Source of the DNA: Polynucleobacter meluiroseus
Lineage (GTDB): Bacteria > Pseudomonadota > Gammaproteobacteria > Burkholderiales > Burkholderiaceae
NCBI GenBank assembly: GCA_945881875.1
Contig: CAMCVH010000003.1
Span: 62,001-126,000 of the forward strand
Length of the DNA: 64,000 bases
Direction: 5' to 3'
The translations under genes and the position numbers were made by a program. Position 1 is the first letter of the stretch; each line of letters begins with the position of its first letter. The notes under the pieces were generated by a model. The model searched no databases. It was given only the letters and a program-made list of their open reading frames with translations, and had not been told where the DNA came from. Of the stretch, positions 36,574-46,282 are shown piece by piece.

Positions 36574-38061
36574 TTAACCCTCGTATGCAGTTTCACCATG
36601 AGATGAGATGTCTAAACCCTCACGCTCTTCGTCTTCTGGCACACGTAAGCCAATCACTAAATCTACTAGTTTATAAGCTATGAATGAAACAACGCCTGAC
36701 CAAACAACCGTAGTTAGCACTGCTTTAGCTTGGATCCAAACTTGTCCTACGATTGAGTAATCAGCTGCAACTGCGTTAGCTACATAGTCATAAACGCCAG
36801 TTCCACCTAAAGCTGGGGCCGCAAATACACCAGTTAATAGAGCACCAACGATACCGCCAACACCGTGAACACCAAACACGTCCAAGCTGTCATCTGCACC
36901 AAGCATACGCTTCAAACCAGTAACACCCCACAAGCATAAGAAGCCAGAGATCAAACCAATCACGATGGCGCCCATTGGGCCTACAAAACCTGCAGCTGGA
37001 GTAATTGCTACCAAGCCGGCTACTGCACCTGAAGCTGCTCCCAACATGGAAGGTTTACCTTTACCAATCCATTCACCTAAACTCCAAGTAAGAACAGCCG
37101 CGGAAGTTGCCAAGAATGTATTAGCAAAACCCATTGCTGCCCCGCCTGATGCCTCAAGTGCCGAACCAGCGTTAAAGCCAAACCAACCAAACCACAATAG
37201 TGAAGCGCCAACCATGGTCAAAGTTAAGCTATGAGGTTTCATGGCTTCTTTACCAAAACCAATACGCTTACCAATAACAAATGCACCAACTAAACCAGCC
37301 ACCGCAGCGTTAATGTGAACCACTGTACCGCCAGCAAAGTCTAATGCACCCATTTGGAACAACCAACCTGAAGCTGCTGTTGCTGCCTCTGCTGCCGCTG
37401 CATCTGTGTAAGCATCAGGACCAGGCCAGAACCACACCATGTGAGCAATTGGAAGATAACTAAATGTGAACCAAAGAACAATAAACAACAATATTGCAGA
37501 GAACTTAGCACGCTCAGCGAATGCGCCAATAATCAAACAACAAGTAATTGTTGCAAATGCACCTTGGAATGAGAAGAATGCAAATTCCGGGATTACAACT
37601 CCTTTACTGAAAGTAGCAGCCATTGATTCAGGTGTTAATCCAGCTAAGAAGAGACGATCAAATCCACCAAAAAATGCACTACCTGGTGTGAACGCAATAC
37701 TGTAGCCATAAACCGCCCACAATACTGATATCAATGAAAAGATCACCATACATTGCATCAACACTGACAACATGTTTTTGCTACGAACTAAACCACCATA
37801 GAAAAGACCTAAACCTGGAAGTGTCATGATGATGACTAAAGCAGTACAAATCATGATCCAAGCAGTGTCACCTTTGTTTGCAACGGGTGCAGGAGCTGCG
37901 GGAGCTACTGGTGCAGCACTTGCTGCAGCTGCTGCAGGAGCAGTTACTGCTGGCTTAGCTTCTTCAGCAGCAAAAGCTGGTGAAGAGACGGCCATAGTAA
38001 ATGAACCTAAAGCTAAAGCTGTGGCGCTTGCTGCGAGTAGACGTTTAATCCAATGTGTCAT
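36574..38061 (-). CDS. amtB: Ammonium transporter AmtB
   Basis: The protein is about 495 residues. It has a cleavable signal peptide (ending near PAFA), an Ala/Pro-rich stretch (about 33-62), then eleven membrane helices. Ammonium-channel landmarks are GLGLFYGGLVRSKNMLSVLMQ, FQGAFATITCCLIIGAFAERAKF, GGTVVHINAAVAGL (first pore His) and the second pore His in DVFGVHGVGGIVGALLTG. ATG 38061 follows GAGG by six bases. It is encoded with the PII protein that blocks its pore when nitrogen is plentiful, downstream of a sigma-54-type promoter. Confidence 0.96.
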   Translation of the reverse strand: MTHWIKRLLAASATALALGSFTMAVSSPAFAAEEAKPAVTAPAAAAASAAPVAPAAPAPVANKGDTAWIMICTALVIIMTLPGLGLFYGGLVRSKNMLSVLMQCMVIFSLISVLWAVYGYSIAFTPGSAFFGGFDRLFLAGLTPESMAATFSKGVVIPEFAFFSFQGAFATITCCLIIGAFAERAKFSAILLFIVLWFTFSYLPIAHMVWFWPGPDAYTDAAAAEAATAASGWLFQMGALDFAGGTVVHINAAVAGLVGAFVIGKRIGFGKEAMKPHSLTLTMVGASLLWFGWFGFNAGSALEASGGAAMGFANTFLATSAAVLTWSLGEWIGKGKPSMLGAASGAVAGLVAITPAAGFVGPMGAIVIGLISGFLCLWGVTGLKRMLGADDSLDVFGVHGVGGIVGALLTGVFAAPALGGTGVYDYVANAVAADYSIVGQVWIQAKAVLTTVVWSGVVSFIAYKLVDLVIGLRVPEDEEREGLDISSHGETAYEG

Positions 38062-38073
38062 TTTCAACCTCGC

Positions 38074-39236
<1,163 letters not shown>

Positions 39237-39285
39237 TTAGTGCACTCCTAATAAACAATCCAAGGAAAATTCCTTGTTGTTATAT

Positions 39286-39303
39286 AAGCAAAAGCCGTGC
39301 CAA
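39286..39303 (-). promoter_or_regulatory. Sigma-54 promoter of the porin-glnK-amtB operon
   Basis: On the minus strand the sequence reads TTGGCACGGCTTTTGCTT. TGGCACG, four bases, TTGCT matches the sigma-54 -24/-12 consensus with correct GG-to-GC spacing. Transcription would start about 40 bases before the porin ATG. A near-palindrome CAAGGAAAATTCCTTG (39261-39276) lies at the expected start site. Confidence 0.92.
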
Positions 39304-39395
39304 TTATTATTTTATATATAAATCATGTATTTATTGATGTTAAATATTAAGATCTGTGTGTTTCAATGATCTGCATTAAAGTAAAGAATCATTTA

Positions 39396-39425
39396 TGCAC
39401 CAAAATAAGGCACATAATTGGTGCG
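39396..39425. promoter_or_regulatory. NtrC-like enhancer sites
   Basis: A dyad GCACATAATTGGTGC (39410-39424) fits the NtrC pattern GCACY-N5-GGTGC except for one position, and a further half-site TGCACCA lies at 39396-39402. They lie about 120-140 bp upstream of the predicted sigma-54 start, the normal distance for an NtrC enhancer. The same 245-base gap carries the ubiK leader on the other strand. Confidence 0.75.
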
Positions 39426-39481
39426 TGCCTTATTGATAACTTTGGTACAAACTAGTTATTGAAGATTTATCCGGAGAAAAT

Positions 39482-39733
39482 ATGAACCCGCAAGACATCA
39501 TGCAAAAAGTACAAAGCATTGCTAATGACATGCAAAGCAAAGTGGAAGAGGCAATTCGCCAATCTCCCGCCAAAGACTTAGAAAAAAATGTACGAAGTCT
39601 GATGACTCAGGGATTCCAGAAAATGGATCTGGTAACTCGTGAGGAATTCGATTTACAAACTCAGGTGCTAGCAAAAACAAGAGCTAAATTAGAAGAATTA
39701 GAAGCAAAGGTTACAGTTCTAGAAAAGAAATAG
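39482..39733 (+). CDS. ubiK: UbiK-family accessory factor (BMFP/YqiC)
   Basis: The 83-residue protein is helical with a C-terminal coiled coil (REEFDLQTQVLAKTRAKLEELEAKVTVLEKK). Members of this family are accessory factors for aerobic ubiquinone synthesis, partnering UbiJ. CCGGAG precedes the ATG with ordinary spacing, so this gene has a normal leader. It is divergent from the nitrogen-regulated porin operon. A terminator follows. Confidence 0.9.
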   Translation: MNPQDIMQKVQSIANDMQSKVEEAIRQSPAKDLEKNVRSLMTQGFQKMDLVTREEFDLQTQVLAKTRAKLEELEAKVTVLEKK

Positions 39734-39766
39734 TAATTCTTAGATTTAGATTAGCTAGTTTGTAGG

Positions 39767-39799
39767 CGCGGGGTTGATGTATTTAAACCTCGCGTTTTT
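39767..39799 (+). terminator. Intrinsic terminator after ubiK
   Basis: Stem CGCGGGGTT with AACCTCGCG (one G-U pair), ten-base loop, then five T. It lies between ubiK and the convergent MFS gene, which ends at 39802. Confidence 0.88.
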
Positions 39800-39801
39800 C
39801 T

Positions 39802-41064
39802 TTATAAAGTAGCTAAGTGATGCTTGAGTGGTTTTGGGTAAAACAAAAACCATACATATGCAATTAATTGAATACCCAAGAAAATTAAGAACACTTGTTT
39901 AAATGCATTTACTTTTTCAATGCCTAATGAAACGGATAGGTCAATACCCCAACCAATACCCCATTGAAAAATAAATGCGCCAACAAATATTAATAAGTTG
40001 TAACTTGTGGCTGCAACTCCTGCATTACTAGATGGGAATGCTGTAATGACAGTACTCTGACCCAAAATATGACCTGTTGCGGTAATTGCAACGATGATCC
40101 ATAAAATCCAACTAAATGTTGAATCAATTGAGATAGCTAATAACTGACTAAGTAGACCAATTGCTAGTAACCACTTTACATAGTTGAGTGTTTTGAAACC
40201 ATTAGCATTCGCTCTCGGTAATAGCCAAGCATTGAGTGCGTACCCCAATAGCATCACCCCATTAAACAAAAATAATATTTGCGCCGTAAAAATTGAATCA
40301 AAGCCTAAAACTTCAATCATCCATGGTCCAAGCCATAAAGTCTGTAAAGCTAGAAAGCCGCCATGATTAACAATTCCAATAGGTAGCATTCTTAAAAAGA
40401 ATGGGTGAAAAATAATTTCTTTAAAACCAAAAGACGCTTCACCATCTTTAACTTTTTTAGCCTGCGGATAATCGTCAAATTTAGGTATACCTAATTTGAT
40501 ACCAATAAAAGCAATCGCTACCAAAATAGCCATGATCCAAAAGGATCCCCGCCAACCAATGATTGGTAAAGCTAGTTGAATAGGAATTGTTGTTAGCAAA
40601 GCTCCAGCAGTTCCAAAAACCAACATCCCCGAAGCAAGTTGGCTTTGCTGCTCGACACTAAACCAACGGCGATACGCAGTGAAGGAAGCCATTAGGCAAG
40701 CTGATACGCCAATACCAATTAATAAGCGCCCTAAAGTGAGTCCCCATAAACTATCTGCATAAGCAAATATGGATGCTCCGCATAAGGCAAACAATAATAA
40801 AAAACTTTCTGTTCGTCTTGCACCATAGCGATCTAAAGCGATGCCTAGAGGAATTTGCATGACAGCGAATCCAACAAAATATGCTGAAGATAAAAGACCC
40901 AACTCTGAATGGCTAATATTGAGATCGGCCATCAACTCAGGCGCTATAACTGCATTTACTGCTCTAAACGCATATGACAAGAGATAAGCAAACGCAAAGC
41001 ATAAGAAGACTCGAATAGCCCAAGTTCCACGCATTGGGATAGTTGGAACATGGCTCTGACTCAT
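39802..41064 (-). CDS. Major facilitator superfamily transporter
   Basis: The 420-residue protein has twelve predicted helices. MFS landmarks are AVNAVIAPELMADLNISHSELGLLSSAYFVGFAVMQIPLGIALDRYGARR in the first half and the central loop with PKFDDYPQAKKVKDGE. The substrate cannot be read from the sequence. It is preceded by a lipoprotein gene with a one-base gap, so the two are probably co-transcribed. Confidence 0.88.
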   Translation of the reverse strand: MSQSHVPTIPMRGTWAIRVFLCFAFAYLLSYAFRAVNAVIAPELMADLNISHSELGLLSSAYFVGFAVMQIPLGIALDRYGARRTESFLLLFALCGASIFAYADSLWGLTLGRLLIGIGVSACLMASFTAYRRWFSVEQQSQLASGMLVFGTAGALLTTIPIQLALPIIGWRGSFWIMAILVAIAFIGIKLGIPKFDDYPQAKKVKDGEASFGFKEIIFHPFFLRMLPIGIVNHGGFLALQTLWLGPWMIEVLGFDSIFTAQILFLFNGVMLLGYALNAWLLPRANANGFKTLNYVKWLLAIGLLSQLLAISIDSTFSWILWIIVAITATGHILGQSTVITAFPSSNAGVAATSYNLLIFVGAFIFQWGIGWGIDLSVSLGIEKVNAFKQVFLIFLGIQLIAYVWFLFYPKPLKHHLATL

Positions 41065-41065
41065 A

Positions 41066-41647
41066 TTAGTAGGGTTTAAATCCAGTCAAAAACATACTGT
41101 GCTCATCAGAATTCAATATCTTCTCAATGGATTGATCACTATTGAGAGTTTGCAAAATACTCTGCTGATAAATTTGCACTAAACCATCAGGAAAATTTCT
41201 TTGCAACAAACGAAGCCTCATTAAACGCCGTTGTTGATCTGGTCCAATACCGTCAATCACCCATTCACTCGCCGACAGCATTTCACCCTGATAAGTTTTG
41301 ATCTTTATGGGTTTTGGAGAATTTACTTCATTGGTTTTTAAGTTACTTAACATACCATTCTGTACAAATGACATCAAGCTATTAGTTGAGTCAATGGATC
41401 TTAGTTCTGGCGGTACTTGAATAACCCCAACTGCATATAAACCATCTTTAACTTTCACAGCTTCCATTGTCATCGATAGTTTTTGACCTTGGAAAGACAT
41501 TACCTTTTCAGCTCGACTGGGCTTACCAGGATATAAAGCCTCGTACAACAAGTCATCTAAACGTACTATTCGCCAATCATAAGTAGGCGTACAACCTGAA
41601 ATACTGATGAAAAGGGTGATGGCAATTAAAAGTCGTTTTATCAACAT
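41066..41647 (-). CDS. Predicted lipoprotein of unknown function
   Basis: The protein is about 193 residues with a lipoprotein signal (LIAITLFISISGC, lipobox ISGC) and a mixed alpha/beta domain including LYEALYPGKPSRAEKVMSFQGQKLSMTMEAVKVKDGLYAVGVIQVP. I do not recognise the family. It is directly upstream of the MFS gene and divergent from a TlpA-type thioredoxin. The start was placed at 41647; ATG 41665 is possible but leaves only 11 bp to the divergent gene. Confidence 0.75.
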   Translation of the reverse strand: MLIKRLLIAITLFISISGCTPTYDWRIVRLDDLLYEALYPGKPSRAEKVMSFQGQKLSMTMEAVKVKDGLYAVGVIQVPPELRSIDSTNSLMSFVQNGMLSNLKTNEVNSPKPIKIKTYQGEMLSASEWVIDGIGPDQQRRLMRLRLLQRNFPDGLVQIYQQSILQTLNSDQSIEKILNSDEHSMFLTGFKPY

Positions 41648-41664
41648 AAAGATAATATTTTGCA

Positions 41665-41670
41665 TAAAAT
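41665..41670 (+). promoter_or_regulatory. Candidate -10 (TAAAAT) for the TlpA-like gene
   Basis: TAAAAT is followed by exactly six bases and the ATG at 41677, with no Shine-Dalgarno sequence. A leaderless transcript is suggested. Confidence 0.45.
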
Positions 41671-41676
41671 ACGATT

Positions 41677-42201
41677 ATGCCTATTCAAACAACATTGAGT
41701 TTATTTAGTAGATCTAAGCGCCTTCTTTCTTTAGGAGGCTTAGTTTTCTTGGTTGGTCTGTCAGCTTGCTCCTCGGATACGCAGCAATCGATGCCAAACT
41801 TCAAACTTTCTGAAATCTCTGGAAAAGTACTAACCCAAGATGATTTTAAAAATAAAGTGACGATCATTAACTTCTGGGCTACTAGTTGCGTAACTTGCAT
41901 AAAAGAAATGCCGCAATTAATCGAGACCTATGAAAAATTTAAGGGTGATGGCGCCGACTTAATGGCAGTGGCAATGTCTTATGACCCACCCATGTATGTT
42001 GTTAACTATGCTCAAACAAGAAAGCTACCTTTTAAAGTAGCTCTTGATTCTGATGGAAGCGTTGCAAAAGCTTTCGGTAAAATTCAATTAACGCCAACAA
42101 CCTTGGTCATTAATAAAAAAGGCAAAATTATTAAGCGTTATGTTGGTGAGCCAGACTGGGATGCTTTCCATCAATTAATTCAAAAATCTTTAGCTGAATA
42201 A
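41677..42201 (+). CDS. TlpA/ResA-type thioredoxin-fold lipoprotein
   Basis: The 174-residue protein has a lipobox (LVGLSACSS) and a thioredoxin domain of the AhpC/TlpA class: LTQDDFKNKVTIINFWATSCVTCIKEMPQL with redox pair CVTC, then FKVALDSDGSVAKAFGKIQLTPTTLVINKKGKI with the cis-Pro. It is probably a periplasmic disulfide reductase serving cytochrome maturation or oxidase assembly; the partner is unknown. It is monocistronic and convergent with lipA. Confidence 0.9.
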   Translation: MPIQTTLSLFSRSKRLLSLGGLVFLVGLSACSSDTQQSMPNFKLSEISGKVLTQDDFKNKVTIINFWATSCVTCIKEMPQLIETYEKFKGDGADLMAVAMSYDPPMYVVNYAQTRKLPFKVALDSDGSVAKAFGKIQLTPTTLVINKKGKIIKRYVGEPDWDAFHQLIQKSLAE

Positions 42202-42252
42202 AAAAGTTCTAATCAAAAACTAAAGTTTTTTCAATCACATGACTAAATCAAC

Positions 42253-43206
42253 TCAGACAGCTCCTGCTTTTTGAGCTTGCTCATCCGCATGGTAGCTAGA
42301 CCGTACCATTGCTCCAACAGCGGCATGTGTAAAGCCCATTGCATTAGCTTCTCTTTCAAACATTGCAAAAGTATCAGGGTGCACATAACGACGAACAGGT
42401 AAATGGTGTCCTGAAGGAGCTAAATACTGGCCAATCGTCAGCATATCAATATTGTGCTCACGCATATCACGCATGACCTCTAAAATTTCTTCATCTGTCT
42501 CACCTAAACCCACCATCAAACCACTTTTAGTTGAGACATCAGGATAAAGCGCCTTGAAATCTTTTAATAACTTGAGAGAATGCATGTAATCCGAACCTGG
42601 GCGCGCCTCTTTATATAAACGAGGCACAGTTTCTAAATTGTGATTCATAACGTGCGGCAAACCTGCTGCGAAAATCTCTAAAGCCTTTTCTAAGCGCCCT
42701 CGGAAGTCTGGCACCAATACCTCAATGCTTGTATTGGGAGAAAGCTCAATAGTCTTAGTAATGCAATCCACAAAATGTTGCGCACCACCATCACGCAAGT
42801 CATCACGATCTACGCTAGTGATAACTACATAGGATAATTTAAGTGCTGCAATTGTTTTAGCCAAATTCATCGGCTCATCAAGATCTAGTGGGTCTGGTCT
42901 ACCGTGACCCACATCGCAAAATGGACAGCGGCGCGTACACTTATCACCCATGATCATGAAGGTTGCAGTACCCTTTCCAAAGCACTCACCAATATTGGGG
43001 CAGCTTGCCTCCTCACAAACTGTTACAAGCTGATTCTCGCGTAATATTTTTTTAATCTCATGAAAACGAGAATTACCAGATGCGGCTTTAACACGAATCC
43101 AATCAGGTTTTTTTAAAACCTCACCAATCGGTACGATCTTGATAGGTATACGTGAAGTTTTTTCAGCAGATTTTTGTTTCTGACTTGGATCGTAGGTCTT
43201 GGTCAT
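42253..43206 (-). CDS. lipA: Lipoyl synthase
   Basis: The 317-residue radical SAM enzyme inserts two sulfur atoms into octanoyl groups. The radical SAM motif is CTRRCPFC (CxxxCxxC), and the auxiliary cluster motif is [12 protein letters not shown]. Other landmarks are [12 protein letters not shown] and the conserved C-terminal RSSYHAD. ATG 43206 overlaps the lipB stop as TGATG, so the pair is translationally coupled; GTG 43209 is an alternative. Confidence 0.97.
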   Translation of the reverse strand: MTKTYDPSQKQKSAEKTSRIPIKIVPIGEVLKKPDWIRVKAASGNSRFHEIKKILRENQLVTVCEEASCPNIGECFGKGTATFMIMGDKCTRRCPFCDVGHGRPDPLDLDEPMNLAKTIAALKLSYVVITSVDRDDLRDGGAQHFVDCITKTIELSPNTSIEVLVPDFRGRLEKALEIFAAGLPHVMNHNLETVPRLYKEARPGSDYMHSLKLLKDFKALYPDVSTKSGLMVGLGETDEEILEVMRDMREHNIDMLTIGQYLAPSGHHLPVRRYVHPDTFAMFEREANAMGFTHAAVGAMVRSSYHADEQAQKAGAV

Positions 43207-43853
43207 CACTGCACCTCTAGTTGTTGAGATAAATGACTCAATAAGTATTGAGTCACGATATCGCTATTGTCGCTTACTCCCAATGAGTTAAGGTCAACTG
43301 TCTTTAAACCCTCGTAACCACAGGGGTTGATTGCTAAAAAAGGGCTTAAGTCCATATTTACATTGAGCGCTAATCCATGATAACTACATTGTTTAGTAAT
43401 TTTTAGCCCTAATGCTGCAATTTTCGCACCAACATATTCCTTAGGAATAGACGTCTGTTCAGCTAAGTAGATGCCTGGAGCCCCCGAGCGACGCTCGCCA
43501 TTCAAACCTAAATCAAATAAAGTATTAATAATAGATTGCTCTATTCGAGCCACTAGATCTCTTACAAATAAATGCCGGCGACGCAAGTCTAGTAGAAGAT
43601 ACACAATTATTTGACCAGGTCCGTGATAGGTAATTTGACCACCTCGATCAATTGGTATCAATGGAATATCTTCATTTGGCTTAAGTAAATGAGAAGGGTC
43701 GCCAGCTTGTCCTAAGGTATAAATTGGAGGGTGCTCCAAAACCCAAATTTCATCTGGCGTCTCATTTGTACGCTGAGCTGAAAACTTTTTCATCGCCTCA
43801 TAAGTGGGCAAATAATCTTGCCTACCCAAATGTCGAAAAATAATATCAGTCAT
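43206..43853 (-). CDS. lipB: Octanoyltransferase (lipoate-protein ligase B)
   Basis: LipB moves octanoate from ACP to the lipoyl domains of dehydrogenase complexes. The 215-residue protein has [36 protein letters not shown], the catalytic Lys region KIAALGLKI and the catalytic Cys in [15 protein letters not shown]. It abuts the DUF493 gene upstream and is coupled to lipA downstream, a conserved order in proteobacteria. Confidence 0.96.
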   Translation of the reverse strand: MTDIIFRHLGRQDYLPTYEAMKKFSAQRTNETPDEIWVLEHPPIYTLGQAGDPSHLLKPNEDIPLIPIDRGGQITYHGPGQIIVYLLLDLRRRHLFVRDLVARIEQSIINTLFDLGLNGERRSGAPGIYLAEQTSIPKEYVGAKIAALGLKITKQCSYHGLALNVNMDLSPFLAINPCGYEGLKTVDLNSLGVSDNSDIVTQYLLSHLSQQLEVQ

Positions 43854-44126
43854 TTATAAAACAACACTCACCATAGGGTGTGTAGATAGAGTTCGATATA
43901 GCTCATCCAATTGGTCTCTACTTGTTACTCTGACCGTTAAAGTTAGGCCTAAATAGTTTCCATTTTTAGATGGTCTGCGCTCAACAGTTTTGACATCAAA
44001 TTGAGGATCGAAGTTTAAGATAACTCGCTCAATTGCCACTTGGTAACCCTCTACAGATTTACCCATCACTTTAATTGGAAAATCGCATGGATACTTAATT
44101 AATGATTCTTCTTTTGATATGTCCAA
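43854..44126 (-). CDS. UPF0250/DUF493 family protein (YbeD-like)
   Basis: A protein of about 90 residues with the family pattern EESLIKYPCDFPIKVMGKSVEGYQ and a C-terminal ferredoxin-like fold ending STHPMVSVVL. It usually precedes lipB and its role is not established. The start was placed at TTG 44126 because GGAGAG lies eight bases upstream, just beyond the preceding stop, and this gives the usual family length. The longer ORF from ATG 44168 would overlap the hydrolase gene by 41 bp. Confidence 0.83.
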   Translation of the reverse strand: MDISKEESLIKYPCDFPIKVMGKSVEGYQVAIERVILNFDPQFDVKTVERRPSKNGNYLGLTLTVRVTSRDQLDELYRTLSTHPMVSVVL

Positions 44127-44127
44127 A

Positions 44128-44847
44128 CTACTCTCCTCGGCTTGGATCAGGTTGACCATGCCATGCACTCAAAATTAAATCTCGGATGCAATGAAGCTTG
44201 CGATGAAAAAAATGATCGGCCCCTGGTATGACCTGAACAGTTAATTCTTGGGGTCTAGCCCAGTCAATCACACTATTCAAAGGAATAACATCATCCACCT
44301 CACCATGAATCACAATTGTATTTTTTGGTACATGTGCAACATCCCACTTAGATGTTGCAGAACCAACCATGATCAAGCGCTCTGGAGCAGAACCTATATC
44401 AGTCAAATTTTTAACTACATGACTGCTGACGTAACTACCAAAAGAAAATCCTGCAATAGCCAAAGGAAGCTCCCCAACTAGCGTGGGCCAAGCATGACCT
44501 TCTAGTTCCGGGACATTTTCCCAATTAAACGTATCACGCATCCAAGCTATTACTGCAATTAAATCTTGAGCTTCACCCTGGCCATCATCGTGGGCACCTT
44601 CACTAGATCCAACACCTCTAAAGTTTGGCCTTAAGGTGATGTAACCCAGTTGGGCAAATGTTCTGGCTAGCGTTTGAGCGACCTTGTTATCCATTGTGCC
44701 ACCAAGCAAAGGGTGGGGGTGAGCTACTAAAGCAATGCCTCTTGGACGATAGCTTGCTGGCTGATGTTTAATATCTTCTGGCAAATCAAGAGAAGCCTCA
44801 ATCAAACCTGCGGGTCCTTGAAGATGTAACTTGATCGTACGGTTCAC
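44128..44847 (-). CDS. Alpha/beta hydrolase, COG2945-like
   Basis: The 239-residue cytoplasmic hydrolase has LVAHPHPLLGGTMDNKVAQTLARTFAQLGYITLRPNFRGVGSSEG, the nucleophile elbow GFSFGSYVS, the acid in HGEVDDVIPL and the catalytic His in GADHFFHRKL. The natural substrate is unknown. It lies between a 2Fe-2S ferredoxin gene and the lipoate genes on one strand with no gaps, in what looks like a five-gene operon. Confidence 0.9.
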   Translation of the reverse strand: MNRTIKLHLQGPAGLIEASLDLPEDIKHQPASYRPRGIALVAHPHPLLGGTMDNKVAQTLARTFAQLGYITLRPNFRGVGSSEGAHDDGQGEAQDLIAVIAWMRDTFNWENVPELEGHAWPTLVGELPLAIAGFSFGSYVSSHVVKNLTDIGSAPERLIMVGSATSKWDVAHVPKNTIVIHGEVDDVIPLNSVIDWARPQELTVQVIPGADHFFHRKLHCIRDLILSAWHGQPDPSRGE

Positions 44848-45159
44848 TTACTCAATCCTCAAACGATCAACCGCTTGACCTTTAATAAAGTGCTCACTAA
44901 TGATTTCATCAATATCGCTCTTATCTACTGCGGTATACCAAATAGCTTCTGGATAAACCACCATTGCAGGTCCATGCGCGCAACGGTCTAAACATCCAGC
45001 CTTATTAATTCGAACCTGACCCTCGCCAGATAAGCCTAACTCTTTGCAGCGAGTCTTAGCGTATTCAAATAGATCGTTGGCACCATGTTGTGCGCAACAA
45101 TCTTTGCCGTTTTCACGTTGATTTAAACAAAAGAATAAGTGGTATTTAAAGTAGCTCAT
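44848..45159 (-). CDS. Thioredoxin-like [2Fe-2S] ferredoxin
   Basis: A 103-residue protein of the shethna-type/NuoE-like ferredoxin fold. Cluster cysteines are visible in HLFFCLNQRENGKDCCAQHG and INKAGCLDRCAHGP. Such proteins bind one 2Fe-2S cluster; the partner is unknown. ATG 45159 was preferred over TTG 45165. A perfect TATAAT (45167-45172, minus strand) lies seven bases before the ATG, overlapping the end of the VanZ gene, and could start a transcript of ferredoxin, hydrolase, DUF493, lipB and lipA. Confidence 0.9.
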   Translation of the reverse strand: MSYFKYHLFFCLNQRENGKDCCAQHGANDLFEYAKTRCKELGLSGEGQVRINKAGCLDRCAHGPAMVVYPEAIWYTAVDKSDIDEIISEHFIKGQAVDRLRIE

Positions 45160-45167
45160 GAACAAAA

Positions 45168-46256
45168 TTATATAGACTTAGGTCGCTTTAAACCCTTGAT
45201 CATTGATAAGGCAGCTCCAATTGGCCAAATCCAAGCAAGCCATGCCATTAAATGGTTGAAATGGATCAAGCGTCCATGCCGCCATTCTTGAATAGTAGCT
45301 GTGTAATACGGGTTTTTAGGAAAAATATTAAGTAAGAGAATCATTCCCACCAAACTTAAAACAGCAACTAAATATAACCATTGAACTCTTAATTGTAAAA
45401 AAGCTATCAAAATCAAGCTTGAGAAAATCATCCCCCAAATTGCTGAAGGCGTTAACCATAAGAAACTTTTATTAATTCCAAATTGCATTCCAGAAAATAA
45501 TGCTTTTAAGGCGATTGTAAAAATTAAGAGAGTGAATAAAATTCTTACTTTTGGCGCCCTTGAACGCATAGTAAGAGCTAAGGCACAACCAGCGGCAAGC
45601 CAAGCTAACATCGTTGTAGCAATTTCTAAGCCAGCAAAATTGAAAGTACCCTTCCAAATAGTTTGGTTAATAACCAACCCTCCCCAATCACCCATCGCTA
45701 ACCAAGCAGCTTGTGGGTAAATCTGAGCAAATGGAAAGGCTAAGAACAAAATAATCCCGCTGGTTCTTAAACCAAACCACTCAATTCGTCGATGCTGAAA
45801 TCCACTACCGGAGAGCCACTTTGGATCCAATGGTATCGCCAATAGCGCTCCTAAAGTAGCTCCACCCATATTGGCCCACCAATCTAAATTACTTGGAATG
45901 CGTGTTGTTAACCAAGTTTGCAAAGACTCTAGAGATCCCGAAAGAATGCCACCTAAAATAAGCGCAAAAACTAAGGCTTTATATGCCTTCAAACGCGGAT
46001 AAACTGCAAAAACAGTCAAAAATCCCAAAGGGAGATAGCCTAGAATATTAGTAAACACATCAAAAGAAGTGATGTATTTAGGAATTGGGGCATCTACCCA
46101 ATCTAATGCTGCCGAGCCGACCTCAAAATTAAAATTAAATGGGTAAAGGCTGGCATAAATAATTAACAACATATAGACCAGCAAGGCTATCCTTGCGGTT
46201 GGCATTGGTAAATCCGGCCAAGATAGTCGTTGAGGACGTTTAAAATTATCAGACAT
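45168..46256 (-). CDS. VanZ family membrane protein
   Basis: The protein is about 362 residues with roughly nine hydrophobic helices. The N-terminal half has the VanZ pattern: ALLVYMLLIIYASLYPFNFNF, DVFTNILGYLPLGFL, LGGILSGSLESLQTWLTTRIPSNLDWWANMGGATLGALL. Function in this group is unknown. ATG 46256 is preferred over GTG 46262 because TACTAT lies exactly six bases upstream. It is divergent from birA. Confidence 0.87.
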   Translation of the reverse strand: MSDNFKRPQRLSWPDLPMPTARIALLVYMLLIIYASLYPFNFNFEVGSAALDWVDAPIPKYITSFDVFTNILGYLPLGFLTVFAVYPRLKAYKALVFALILGGILSGSLESLQTWLTTRIPSNLDWWANMGGATLGALLAIPLDPKWLSGSGFQHRRIEWFGLRTSGIILFLAFPFAQIYPQAAWLAMGDWGGLVINQTIWKGTFNFAGLEIATTMLAWLAAGCALALTMRSRAPKVRILFTLLIFTIALKALFSGMQFGINKSFLWLTPSAIWGMIFSSLILIAFLQLRVQWLYLVAVLSLVGMILLLNIFPKNPYYTATIQEWRHGRLIHFNHLMAWLAWIWPIGAALSMIKGLKRPKSI

Positions 46257-46262
46257 ATGCAC

Positions 46263-46276
46263 ATAGTACCTACAAT
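46263..46276. promoter_or_regulatory. Back-to-back -10 elements, VanZ (-) and birA (+)
   Basis: TACTAT on the minus strand (46263-46268) and TACAAT on the plus strand (46271-46276) are two bases apart. Each is exactly six bases from its ATG, and the start codons are 26 bp apart. Any -35 would lie inside the opposite coding region. Confidence 0.55.
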
Positions 46277-46282
46277 ATTGAA

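Noticed and set aside
36965-37234. Plus-strand ORF of 89 codons opposite amtB
   Set aside because: A shadow of the alanine/glycine-rich amtB frame; low-complexity composition and no start signal.
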